From the NCBI RefSeq assembly GCF_020982545.1, contig NZ_JAJKLK010000007.1, positions 310,001 through 374,000 of the forward strand: 64,000 bases of DNA, given 5' to 3'. The position numbers and the translations under genes were made by a program. Source of the stretch: Streptomyces sp. MNU76 (GTDB lineage Bacteria; Actinomycetota; Actinomycetes; Streptomycetales; Streptomycetaceae). The notes below the pieces were generated by a model, which searched no databases, was not told where the DNA came from, and saw only the letters and a program-made list of their open reading frames with translations. Below, in pieces: positions 49,053-56,686 of this stretch. How positions within the stretch are numbered: position 1 is the first letter of the stretch; every line of letters starts with the position of its first letter.

Positions 49053-50222
49053 GTGATCGCTGTGGACCGATGGACAGGTGAAGAGGCGCTGCTGCTGCGG
49101 TCAGTGAAGCGTCAGTCGGTCCGAGCGTTCGCCGAGGACCTCGGCATCAGCCCCCGGACTGTTTCCCACTGGCGTGAGAACAAAGATCGGGAGTGCCGTC
49201 CTTCAATGGCACAGATCCTCGATGCGGCACTCGCTCAGTGCACTCCAGACGAGCAGGAGGCATTCCGTTTCCGGCTGGCAGCACTGCGGGGGGACTCTAT
49301 TGGTGCAGCAGGAATTGAGGACGCCCAGCCGGCGCCGTGCACCGTCGTCTCTCACAAGTTCCTGCCGGTCTACCTGGGGGAGCGGCTCGGCTCGCTCTAC
49401 GAAGCCGGGGCACCACGACCGTCGGGTCCTGGAGGCCTCGAACAGCGAGTTCTGCCCGGTGGGCATCGAACGGCACACTCATCCACAATCCACGTCTACG
49501 CATGTGGGATCGCGTTGGTGCTGCTGGAAGAGCACCAACGTGTCGACTCCCTAACTGAGTTGGCGGTGTGGCGGTACCGCTCGTATCTGACCGATCGTGC
49601 CTGGGTTGGCCAGCGCATGACGCACCTGTTGGGGCAGTACAACCCGGGTGGGACTGCGGTTGATCCTTCGCCGGATCCGGAGTATGTCCTGTCGGCGTAC
49701 GAGTTGCGTGACCACTCCTGGACCAGGGCCGGACTCGACACCGCTCTGCAGCTACTGACGACACCGTCGGTTCTCGTCAACCGCCAAAACCCGCAGAGCA
49801 TCACGCCTCTCGGGACCGGTGTCGAGGACGCCAAGTTCCGCGACGGCTGGGCGCACCCGGAAGCCGTGGCGTTCGACGGTGGTGCTTCGCGGGGAGTGGC
49901 TGGCTGGTCTGGGGTGGCCTACCACCCGCAGCCTGACGAACGTGCCCTGACAACGAGCCAGATCGTTTCCTTGGAGTTGGATGTCCAGGCGCTGTGGGCC
50001 CTGTCCTCGCACGTCCTGCACATGATCGAGGAAGGCAAGGACCCGGTGATGCCGGCCGAGTACGGGTGGCGCTTCCTGCGCGGCGCCTACGTCCGGCTTA
50101 CCACCGCCCGGCCGACGGAGACGGCACAGCACCGCGTGATGCGAGAGGCGATCCTCGCCACGAGCGAACTTCCTGATCGGCTGCGTGCCGCCCAGGATGC
50201 CCTTCGGGACAGCATTCAATGA
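49053..50222 (+). CDS. XRE-type regulator with a large C-terminal domain
   Basis: The protein has 389 residues; GTG 49053 has AGGAGGTG at ideal spacing. The helix-turn-helix is near the N-terminus (LRSVKRQSVRAFAEDLGISP, RTVSHWRENKDRECRPSMAQ). The rest (LALRGDSIG..., HVYACGIALVLLEEHQRVDS, ELAVWRYRSYLTDRAWVGQR, SLELDVQALWALSSHVLHMI) is a helical region seen in Streptomyces regulators of uncertain ligand. It starts the unit with isochorismatase and flavoprotein genes (22-base gap to the next). Confidence 0.8.
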   Translation: MIAVDRWTGEEALLLRSVKRQSVRAFAEDLGISPRTVSHWRENKDRECRPSMAQILDAALAQCTPDEQEAFRFRLAALRGDSIGAAGIEDAQPAPCTVVSHKFLPVYLGERLGSLYEAGAPRPSGPGGLEQRVLPGGHRTAHSSTIHVYACGIALVLLEEHQRVDSLTELAVWRYRSYLTDRAWVGQRMTHLLGQYNPGGTAVDPSPDPEYVLSAYELRDHSWTRAGLDTALQLLTTPSVLVNRQNPQSITPLGTGVEDAKFRDGWAHPEAVAFDGGASRGVAGWSGVAYHPQPDERALTTSQIVSLELDVQALWALSSHVLHMIEEGKDPVMPAEYGWRFLRGAYVRLTTARPTETAQHRVMREAILATSELPDRLRAAQDALRDSIQ

Positions 50223-50244
50223 CGGTCATGGGAAGGCGGACTGT

Positions 50245-50808
50245 GTGGAACCTCGTTCGACGGCGCTGCTGGTCATCGACGTACAGCAGGGCTTTGTCAA
50301 CCGGCACAGTGGTGGCGTTCTCCCCACTATCGTGCGGCTCGTTGAGGGGTGGCGGGCGGCTGGCGCTCCAGTGGTGTTGACGCGGTTCTACAACGCAGTT
50401 GGCTCGCCGTACGAGACGATCACTGGCTGGACGAGGCTGCGCACACCTGAGGAGCAGGCTCTCGTTACTGAGCTCGCGCCCTTCGTCGATGCCGCGGCCG
50501 CTGTCATCGACAAGGCGCAGGCCTCCGTCTTCACACCCGAGGGCGCCGAGATCATTCGGAGTTCGGGATGGACCGATCTCGTGCTGTGCGGCATCGACAC
50601 GGACGCATGCGTGTACGACTCCGCAGTGGCCGCCTATCAGAACGGCTATCGGCCGTGGATCGTGACTGACGCCTGCGCCTCCAGCGGCGGAGCTCAGTAC
50701 CACGACGCCGCGCTGCTGCTCGCCGCGCGGAACATCGGTGCATCCCAGCTCGTCACCAGCGAGACCGTCCTATCCCGAATCAGCGGAACCGAGGGAGCGC
50801 AGCCGTGA
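50245..50808 (+). CDS. Isochorismatase-family cysteine hydrolase
   Basis: The protein has 187 residues from GTG 50245. The catalytic triad of the family is present: Asp in TALLVIDVQQGFVNRHSGG (Asp12), Lys in AAAVIDKAQASVF, and Cys in LVLCGIDTDACVYDSAVAAY. RPWIVTDACASSGGAQYHDA follows. Members hydrolyse isochorismate, nicotinamide, or carbamoyl compounds. It overlaps the flavoprotein gene (GTGA at 50805). No isochorismate synthase is near, so an amide hydrolase role is more likely. Confidence 0.88.
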   Translation: MEPRSTALLVIDVQQGFVNRHSGGVLPTIVRLVEGWRAAGAPVVLTRFYNAVGSPYETITGWTRLRTPEEQALVTELAPFVDAAAAVIDKAQASVFTPEGAEIIRSSGWTDLVLCGIDTDACVYDSAVAAYQNGYRPWIVTDACASSGGAQYHDAALLLAARNIGASQLVTSETVLSRISGTEGAQP

Positions 50809-51731
50809 ACGCATCGTCGTACGACGCAAACGTGCTTGTGGTCGGCGCCGGCCCGGCCGGGGTGGCTGCCTCTCTCATGGCGGCCAGCCTGAACCTACGG
50901 GCCATCGTGGTGGAGTCCGGCCCGGTGGGCGGCAAGCTGCACAGGATCGGCGCCCTGGAGAACGTACCGGGCTGCTGGTTGACCGGTCCTCAGTTTGCCG
51001 AGGCCCTGGCTGCGGACCTTGAGCGCCTGCAGGAGGCCGGCCGGTGCACGCTTGTACGGGGCCACGTACTGAAGGCCAGTGGGCACGACGACCGAGCCGA
51101 ACTCGTCCTCGCCGACGGACGCGTGTTCACTGCGGGGTCCATCGTGGTCGCCACCGGTGTGACCGAGTTGTCTCCCTCCGAACTGGAGTGGGTAAGCGCA
51201 CCCACCGACTTCTCCGTTTCTCCACTCTGGCGCGCCACTCCGCAGGAGCTAACAGGCCGAACGTACGTCCTCGGAGCTGATCGTCCGCTCGGGACCTGGC
51301 TGCGAGCGCACCCAGATGCGACGACGACGTTGCACGTGCTGTGCCCACCATCCGACGAATACAAGGCGGCCGAAGTCGAGGACGACGGTCGTGTACGACT
51401 GGTCCCTGTGTCGCACGCCGCCATTTCCCGGCCCGCGTCCGGCGACGGCTGGACGGTCGAAGTGAAGGGCCAGGACGGGACCAAGAACGTCTACGCAGCT
51501 ACGTCGATACTCAACAACCTCGGGAGCAAGCCAGCTGGTCTGGCTGGATTGATCTCTGATGGTGACGGCTATCACCCGTCCGATCAGCAGCACCGGCGCA
51601 TCCGAATCGCGGGGGACCTGCGATCTGCCCGCTTCCAACGCATTGCAACCGCCCAGGGGTCAGGGGCCGAGGCGGTGCTCGCTTACTACTACGACACCGC
51701 CCTTCGACCGATGAATGGAGCCACCAGGTGA
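50805..51731 (+). CDS. FAD-dependent thioredoxin-reductase-like protein lacking CxxC
   Basis: The protein has 308 residues. The FAD-binding loop is ANVLVVGAGPAGVAASLMAA, then VVESGPVGGKLHRIGALENV PG-type residues. VVATGVTELSPSELEW and RRIRIAGDLRSARFQRIATA (FAD C-terminal loop) follow, with EAVLAYYYDTAL. The redox Cys pair and a clear NADPH loop are missing, so it is not a normal thioredoxin reductase. It could be an oxidase on small substrates, as in gliotoxin-type flavoproteins. It is last in the operon; its 3-prime end overlaps the opposing gene by about 40 bases. Confidence 0.8.
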   Translation: MNASSYDANVLVVGAGPAGVAASLMAASLNLRAIVVESGPVGGKLHRIGALENVPGCWLTGPQFAEALAADLERLQEAGRCTLVRGHVLKASGHDDRAELVLADGRVFTAGSIVVATGVTELSPSELEWVSAPTDFSVSPLWRATPQELTGRTYVLGADRPLGTWLRAHPDATTTLHVLCPPSDEYKAAEVEDDGRVRLVPVSHAAISRPASGDGWTVEVKGQDGTKNVYAATSILNNLGSKPAGLAGLISDGDGYHPSDQQHRRIRIAGDLRSARFQRIATAQGSGAEAVLAYYYDTALRPMNGATR

Positions 51732-52345
51732 TCCGCCGTGTCTCGGTGTGCTTCCGGCCCTTGGCCGTTGCCGTCGACCGGCCGGAGAGCGTCCAGGGCG
51801 GCCTGGAGCGTGGCCGAGTCGCGGCTCCAGCGTTTGGGAGCGATCAGCTTCAGCCTCGGCGCCTCGGACGGCGCCATGACCTGGCTCTTGCAGTCGATGA
51901 CGGGGACGAGGCCGAGGTTGTGGGTGAACAGCAGGACGGGCTTTTGCGCGACCATCGAGCGAAGCTCGAGGCGGGCAACGGGTCCGAGGACGTGGACACG
52001 ACTACCGAGGCGCTTTGGCCTTCCGATGACGACGAGTCCGTCGAGCTGGTCTACGAGCGCTTCCCAGGCGTAGGGCTGCCCCTCGAAAGCGGACCCGTAG
52101 TGGAGGAGCTCGACGCCGTCGGGCAGGTCCTCGGTGATGCGCTTGAGCCAGCGCTGCCAGTTGGCGTCGGTCGTGGTCTTGGGGGCGGCGCTGACGTATA
52201 CGCGGACCGGGTCCCCGGTGCGGCGCTCTGCGGCGATGCGGTGCATGGCCGCGGTGTAGCGGCGCTGCTGCTCAGGACGGGCGAAGGTCTCCACGTCCAG
52301 GGGATCGTCGTGCGTTGGCATCTGCGTCGCGTGCATACCGCTCAT
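51689..52345 (-). CDS. Hypothetical Rossmann-like protein
   Basis: The protein has 218 residues from ATG 52345. It contains FARPEQQRRYTAAMHRIAAE, DPVRVYVSAAPKTTTDANWQ, DGVELLHYGSAFEGQPYAWE, ALVDQLDGLVVIGRPKRLGS and ARLELRSMVAQKPVLLFTHN. The alternation of strands and helices with a mid-chain Gly-rich turn suggests a SLOG or nucleoside-deoxyribosyltransferase-like Rossmann fold. No catalytic set is certain. Its coding end overlaps the convergent flavoprotein gene. Confidence 0.6.
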   Translation of the reverse strand: MSGMHATQMPTHDDPLDVETFARPEQQRRYTAAMHRIAAERRTGDPVRVYVSAAPKTTTDANWQRWLKRITEDLPDGVELLHYGSAFEGQPYAWEALVDQLDGLVVIGRPKRLGSRVHVLGPVARLELRSMVAQKPVLLFTHNLGLVPVIDCKSQVMAPSEAPRLKLIAPKRWSRDSATLQAALDALRPVDGNGQGPEAHRDTADHLVAPFIGRRAVS

Positions 52346-52489
52346 CATGCCCGGACGGTGACCCGGGTGGGGAACAGGGCAGGTGACCGAGTGGTCTGGC
52401 GCTCCGTCAAGGGGCGTTCATCCATTAGCGACACGAGCGGTACCGGGGTGTCGCCGCGGGATCTAGGAGGGGTACCGTGTCCCCTAAAT

Positions 52490-52668
52490 AAGATCCATAT
52501 GGACATGGTTAAGCCCCGCGAGGTGGTGCTCCGGGGCACGGCCGCAGACCTATCTAGGGAAGGTCTCGACATGATGCAGGGTACCCGTACCCTCCGACAG
52601 GCACACACCAAGGCACCCGCCGTGGCAGCGACGGCTCGTACGTCGCTCCGGTCGGGTGCCTTCTTTGC
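52490..52668 (+). ncRNA. Candidate four-hairpin RNA ending in a terminator
   Basis: Successive stems are GCCCCG/CGGGGC (52513-52518/52532-52537), AGACCT/AGGTCT (52546-52551/52561-52566), AGGGTAC/GTACCCT (52578-52584/52587-52593) and a terminator. The terminator pairs AAGGCACCCG with CGGGTGCCTT (52610-52619/52653-52662), has an inner AGCGACG/CGTCGCT stem, and is followed by TTCTTT. Codon use gives no credible protein here. It lies upstream of the replication-type gene and may be a control RNA or leader. Confidence 0.45.
52610..52662 (+). terminator. Two-stem intrinsic terminator
   Basis: The outer ten-base arms and inner seven-base arms are both perfect, and TTCTTT follows. It ends any transcript from about 52.45 kb before the replication module. 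Confidence 0.7.
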
Positions 52669-52740
52669 CTTCCCGCGCCGATCCGGCTGCGGGCGTACCT
52701 CTGCCCCGGAAGGGGGCGAGATGGAGTAGGTGCGATGGGC

Positions 52741-52937
52741 GGCGCCCGCTGAGCGGGTCTTCCAACCGCCGGGACGCCCGGCCACCCAGGTGATTAGCCG
52801 TCACCTCGGCTATGGCGTCCCATCTTCCACCGGGCGGGCTTAGCAGGCCCTCCCGAAGGAGTCGACCAGGCAGTTAGCAGCTGTCCGGTCGGGTCGAACT
52901 CGGTTCTCCCCAGAACCAGCGCCAAAGGCGCCTTTTT
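52741..52937 (+). promoter_or_regulatory. Structured leader region before the replication-type gene
   Basis: This non-coding stretch has CCCGCTGAGCGGG, then overlapping pairings GGTGA/TCACC (52789-52793/52801-52805) and TAGCCG/CGGCTA (52795-52800/52807-52812) that exclude each other. GGTTCT/AGAACC (52902-52907/52912-52917) and a short GCGCC/GGCGC stem with five T (52919-52937) follow. The arrangement fits transcription attenuation or a structured replication origin. Together with 52490-52668 it fills the 620-base gap after 52349; I found no iterons. Confidence 0.4.
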
Positions 52938-52971
52938 CATGCCTCCAGAACCATCCAGGAAGGCACGACCT

Positions 52972-53130
52972 ATGTTGCAGCATGCTGCTGCCCTTTGTCA
53001 GCCCATCCATGCCCGGTTGGCGCATTTTGCGCCGTCTTACCGGTCACACTTTCCCTATCACTCGGCCACTCCGCCATGTGAGCGGGCCAGGACGGCGTCC
53101 CGAGCGTGGCTCTCCGGGATGTCGACGTGA
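52972..53130 (+). CDS. 52-codon leader ORF coupled to the replication-type gene
   Basis: ATG 52972 has AGGAAGG eight bases upstream, the best ribosome site in the region. It encodes MLQHAAALCQPIHARLAHFA and a Pro/Arg-rich remainder, ending at a TGA that overlaps the GTG 53127 of the next gene (GTGA). The large gene lacks its own good ribosome site, so translation through this frame is probably required to start it. The peptide itself is not recognised. Confidence 0.55.
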   Translation: MLQHAAALCQPIHARLAHFAPSYRSHFPYHSATPPCERARTASRAWLSGMST

Positions 53131-55757
53131 GCGCCGTTTCGGCAGTGGCCACGACGCTTCCGAAGTTCACCGACGACGCCGTGATCGACGCTCCGGTACT
53201 TCCCCGGCAGCGGGCCGCGCTGCGGTCGGTGCCGACCTCCGGGAAGCCAGACAGCAAGGGCCCGGAGGACCCGCTGCGCCTCGGTCGCAAGATGCGGCTG
53301 CGGTTGCTCGCTGCGGTCCAGGCGCTGCTGTCGGATCCGTCGATCGTCGGGCTGAAGGATGCGGCGAAGCTGGCGGCGATCGTGCTGTACGCAAAGTCGC
53401 GGGCGCCCAAGGGCGAGAAGGACGACAACCAGACCTCGATCTGGGGCGCGGAGCTGGGCCGCTGGCTGGGCATGACGGAGTCCACGGTCCACCACAAGGT
53501 GCTGCCCCCGCTGCGGGGCACGGACGCGCTGCACACCCAGGTGGTGAGGGACGCGAAGGGGCACCCGACCGGGCTGAACTGCGTGGTGATGCCGCTGTGG
53601 AACGCGCGTAAGAGCGGGGGAGCGGCGCATCCGCTGGCGCTGGACAAGGCGGAGCTCGCAACGCTGCTGCACCTGATCGAGGCGCTGTTCGGGCCCGGCT
53701 GGACTCCGGAGGGCAAGGAGCCGACGCCGCCGGGGCTGCTGGCTGGCCGTACGGGCAAGGGGGCTGCGACCGACCGGCTCGGGCTGCTGCTGATGGTGCT
53801 GTCCACGCGGGCGTCGGGCTGGCTGCAGCTGTGCGGCGGCTCGGTGAAGAAGCGCGAGGGGCGCGGTGCGGCGACTCTGGCCCGGCTGCTGGGCTGCTCG
53901 CCCTCGGGGGCGCGGAAGGTGCTGGCGCGGCTGACGGAGGCCGGTGTCGTGGCGCGGCAGCGCAAGGCGACGTCGACGCGTATGAACGGCCGGGGCAAGG
54001 TCATGCTGCTGCCGGTGGCCCGCGCGTACGGCCGCACCTTGGCCTCTGTGGAGGGTGTTCAGAGCTCCGATCCCGTGTTTTTGGCGCGTCCTGATGGTGC
54101 GTGCGGAGATCATGCTCCCGCTGATGTGGCAGGTGCCTTTGGTACGACTGGGATCTGCGGTGCTGAGGGTGGCGAAAGTGCGGGAGATCAGGAGCGTCCC
54201 GATGGTGCAGCGTTCCACGCAGTCCACGCTCCTGTGGTTACTCCGGTAGTTCCTCTGCAGCTCTCTGGTGGTTTTTCCGGCGAATGCCGTGGGGGGTCCG
54301 GCGATCTGCCGGACCGCGCGTGCCTGCGCGAGGACCAGGCCGTCGACGGCGAGGACGCCGCTGCCGAGCCAGCGTTGCCGGTGGCAGAGGTCAGCCCGCT
54401 CCGCGGGGAAAAGCCCGGAGAGTCCGCGGTCGATGAGCAGGGTGGGCAGCGTGCTGCCGGAGCTGGGGCCGGTGGCCGGCCGAAGGCCGTGGGGGGTGGA
54501 AAGACGCGGCAGCAGGGGAGGGTGGACCTTCCGGAGGATCTTGGTCTGCGGGTGGCTCTGGGGCCGGTCTCGTGGCTGTGGGCGGGGCTGAACCGCTGGC
54601 AGCAGGACCAGGTCGTGGCGGCCGCAACTGCGGAGCTGGAGCGGCTGTCGGACCTGCTGATGCAGCCGGAGGGCGCGCCGCGGCTGCTGGCCGACCGGCT
54701 CACCGACCGGCTTGAGGAGGTCGGTGGCGAGGCCCGGGTGAACAGCGCGTTCGGCTGGATCACCAGGCGCGGCTTGGTTCGGCGGCCGGCCTGTTCGGAC
54801 GTGCGCTGCGACGACGGGATCCGGCTGGACACCGGCGGCGACTGCGCCAACTGCGACAACGTGATCCACATCCGGCGGGCTCGCCGGGCGCGGATCGCGG
54901 CGGACATCGACCGGGAGCTGCCCGGCATCGGTGAGGCGGAGCGCCGCCAGGTCCTCGAGGACCGGCTGCGCGAGCACGCCGCGATCGAGGCGGAGGACTT
55001 CGTGTGGCGCCGTGAGCAGGCGCTGGCGGAGCAGGCCCGCCGCGATGCCGCCCGAGCGGCTGCACAGGAACGAGCAGAGCGCGAACGTGAGGCCGAGACC
55101 GTCGCCGATGCGTTGCGCCAGGCCCTGCCATGCGAGGACTGCGGGCAGGACCGGTCGGCCGGGCTGTGCGAGGCGTGCGACCACCGCCGTCAGACCGAGA
55201 CCCTGATCGTTGAGGCCGGGCTCATCGCGGCGACCTGGTCCGACGGCCTGACCGACCCGGGCACCGTCGCGGCCGCCACCGCCAAGGCTCGGACGGCCAT
55301 CGGCAACAGCATCGCCACCGCATGGCAGGAGTTCCTGCAGATCACCGACGTGGCTGCCCTGGAGGCCAATCCGGAGGCAGCTGAGGACGCGTACGCGTTC
55401 GCCGCGTTCCAGACCGCACAGCAGTCCCTCCAGGAGTACCAGGACAACGCCCTGGCGATGCTGGGCCGGACTGAGGAGGCCGAAGCCGAGGCGCGGCGGG
55501 CGTACAAGGCCGAGCAGGGCCGCCCCTGGTTCCAGCACCACCCGAACGGCGCGGACGCCATCGCAGCCGCGACGAAGGCCTCCGACAGGGCGCGGGAGCG
55601 CACCGCCCGATACCTGCTGGCGAAGCGGCTGGAACAGCTGCGCGAGCAGGCAGCGGCCCGCACGGAGACGGCCGCCGCCGCGCCGTGGACGGACCGGCTG
55701 CCCGAACTCGCCGCGCGCCGGCTGAACAGCGACGTCACCGGTGAGGTGATCGCATGA
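53127..55757 (+). CDS. Large double winged-helix protein, putative plasmid-type replication initiator
   Basis: The protein has 876 residues (an in-frame start at 53106 has no ribosome site). The first winged helix is near residues 70-150 (RLRLLAAVQALLSDPSIVGL, WGAELGRWLGMTESTVHHKV). A second is near 245-310 (GAATLARLLGCSPSGARKVL, ARLTEAGVVARQRKATS). A long variable middle follows, then SWLWAGLNRWQQDQVVAAAT, FGWITRRGLVRRPACSDVRC with Cys pairs (GGDCANC; LPCEDCGQDRSAGLCEAC), and a helical Ala/Glu-rich C-terminus. It overlaps the DciA-like gene. Two winged helices plus a helicase-loader partner suggest a Rep protein. This is inference, as I cannot name the family. Confidence 0.6.
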   Translation: MSAVSAVATTLPKFTDDAVIDAPVLPRQRAALRSVPTSGKPDSKGPEDPLRLGRKMRLRLLAAVQALLSDPSIVGLKDAAKLAAIVLYAKSRAPKGEKDDNQTSIWGAELGRWLGMTESTVHHKVLPPLRGTDALHTQVVRDAKGHPTGLNCVVMPLWNARKSGGAAHPLALDKAELATLLHLIEALFGPGWTPEGKEPTPPGLLAGRTGKGAATDRLGLLLMVLSTRASGWLQLCGGSVKKREGRGAATLARLLGCSPSGARKVLARLTEAGVVARQRKATSTRMNGRGKVMLLPVARAYGRTLASVEGVQSSDPVFLARPDGACGDHAPADVAGAFGTTGICGAEGGESAGDQERPDGAAFHAVHAPVVTPVVPLQLSGGFSGECRGGSGDLPDRACLREDQAVDGEDAAAEPALPVAEVSPLRGEKPGESAVDEQGGQRAAGAGAGGRPKAVGGGKTRQQGRVDLPEDLGLRVALGPVSWLWAGLNRWQQDQVVAAATAELERLSDLLMQPEGAPRLLADRLTDRLEEVGGEARVNSAFGWITRRGLVRRPACSDVRCDDGIRLDTGGDCANCDNVIHIRRARRARIAADIDRELPGIGEAERRQVLEDRLREHAAIEAEDFVWRREQALAEQARRDAARAAAQERAEREREAETVADALRQALPCEDCGQDRSAGLCEACDHRRQTETLIVEAGLIAATWSDGLTDPGTVAAATAKARTAIGNSIATAWQEFLQITDVAALEANPEAAEDAYAFAAFQTAQQSLQEYQDNALAMLGRTEEAEAEARRAYKAEQGRPWFQHHPNGADAIAAATKASDRARERTARYLLAKRLEQLREQAAARTETAAAAPWTDRLPELAARRLNSDVTGEVIA

Positions 55758-56572
55758 GCAGCGAGCTGAGCGGCATCGACCTCGCGCGCCAGGCCCTGAC
55801 AGCGGCCCGGGAGGCGGCGAAGAAGAACGGCGGCACCCGCAAGGAGAAGCCGAAGCGGCGCACCGGCACCGTCGTACGCCGTGACGGCCGCGACCCGCTC
55901 GGGCTCGGTGCCGCCATCGGCATGATGATGACCGAACGTGGCATGGTCGCCCCGGCCGCCGGCGGCAGCGTCCTCGCCCAGTTCGACGACATCCTCGCCG
56001 CGGCCGTGCCCGAACTCGCCGGTCACGTCCAGGCCGTGGGGTTCGACGCGGACACCGGCCGCCTGGACGTCGTCCCCGAGGCCCCTGCATACGGCACGAA
56101 GCTGCGCTGGAGCGCGCCGAAGATGATCGAGGCGACCAACGCTACGGTGCCGGGCGCGAACGTGCGCATCCTGAACGTCCTTTCGCCCGCATCCGGAAAG
56201 GCCAGCCCTGCCACGGCGGCCGCCGACCCGGACCCGCGCCCGCCTGTGCCCGCCGGACTGGTGCACACCCGTGAGACCGCCTCGGACGGTTACCACCAGG
56301 CGCTCGCTGCATCCCAAGCAGCCCGGCCAGAGCGACACGTAGACCCAGCCATCGCCGAGGCGATCGAGGCACAGACCCGTGCCCTGCGCGAGCTCAGCCG
56401 ACGCGCGTTCCCCGACCCGGACCCGGACTCGATCGAGAACACCCGGGCCAAGCGTCGCCGCGAGGCCAAGGCCACGCATGCCCAGGCGCTGCGCCGAGCC
56501 CGCGCCGAGCGCGCCCAACGCGTCAGCACCGCAGCTGGGGAACAGACCCTGTCTGACCGGCGTACGGCATGA
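55754..56572 (+). CDS. DUF721/DciA-like protein, putative helicase loader
   Basis: The protein has 272 residues. It opens SGIDLARQALTAAREAAKKN, GGTRKEKPKRRTGTVVRRDG (basic), then the DUF721 core GRDPLGLGAAIGMMMTERGM, GGSVLAQFDDILAAAVPELA, GHVQAVGFDADTGRLDVVPE and YGTKLRWSAPKMIEATNATV. It ends in a coiled basic tail. Chromosomal actinobacterial DciA has the same order (LARxAL, RDPxxLG, L/W-strand, LR) and loads DnaB. A second copy coupled by ATGA to an initiator-like gene indicates a mobile replicon that brings its own loader. The conserved core Trp is replaced by Phe (QFDD). Confidence 0.75.
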   Translation: MSSELSGIDLARQALTAAREAAKKNGGTRKEKPKRRTGTVVRRDGRDPLGLGAAIGMMMTERGMVAPAAGGSVLAQFDDILAAAVPELAGHVQAVGFDADTGRLDVVPEAPAYGTKLRWSAPKMIEATNATVPGANVRILNVLSPASGKASPATAAADPDPRPPVPAGLVHTRETASDGYHQALAASQAARPERHVDPAIAEAIEAQTRALRELSRRAFPDPDPDSIENTRAKRRREAKATHAQALRRARAERAQRVSTAAGEQTLSDRRTA

Positions 56573-56637
56573 ACGTGCAAGTTGGCCAAATACCGCTGCA
56601 CTAAAGGGTTTTGGTTCGTTGTAGAAGGGGGCATGGA

Positions 56638-56662
56638 AGTGCTGTACTAGATACACAGCACT
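56638..56662. promoter_or_regulatory. Inverted repeat upstream of the 464-residue gene
   Basis: AGTGCTGT (56638-56645) and ACAGCACT (56655-56662) are perfect arms with a nine-base spacer containing TACTAGAT, a possible -10 region. It is 24 bases before the TTG start at 56687, in AT-richer DNA than its surroundings. It is a candidate operator. Confidence 0.5.
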
Positions 56663-56686
56663 CACCGGGAAAAGAAGGGCAACACT

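Noticed and set aside
51728..52729. Plus-strand frame running through 52.4-52.7 kb
   Set aside because: It is antisense to the Rossmann-like gene and then crosses several perfect hairpins and a terminator; non-coding is more likely.
52789..52812. H-type pseudoknot
   Set aside because: The crossing loops would be only one base long, so both stems probably cannot coexist; treated as alternative stems.
53058..56090. 1010-codon minus-strand open frame opposite the initiator-like gene
   Set aside because: Low-complexity composition and no start context; the plus strand has domains, overlaps and normal codon use.
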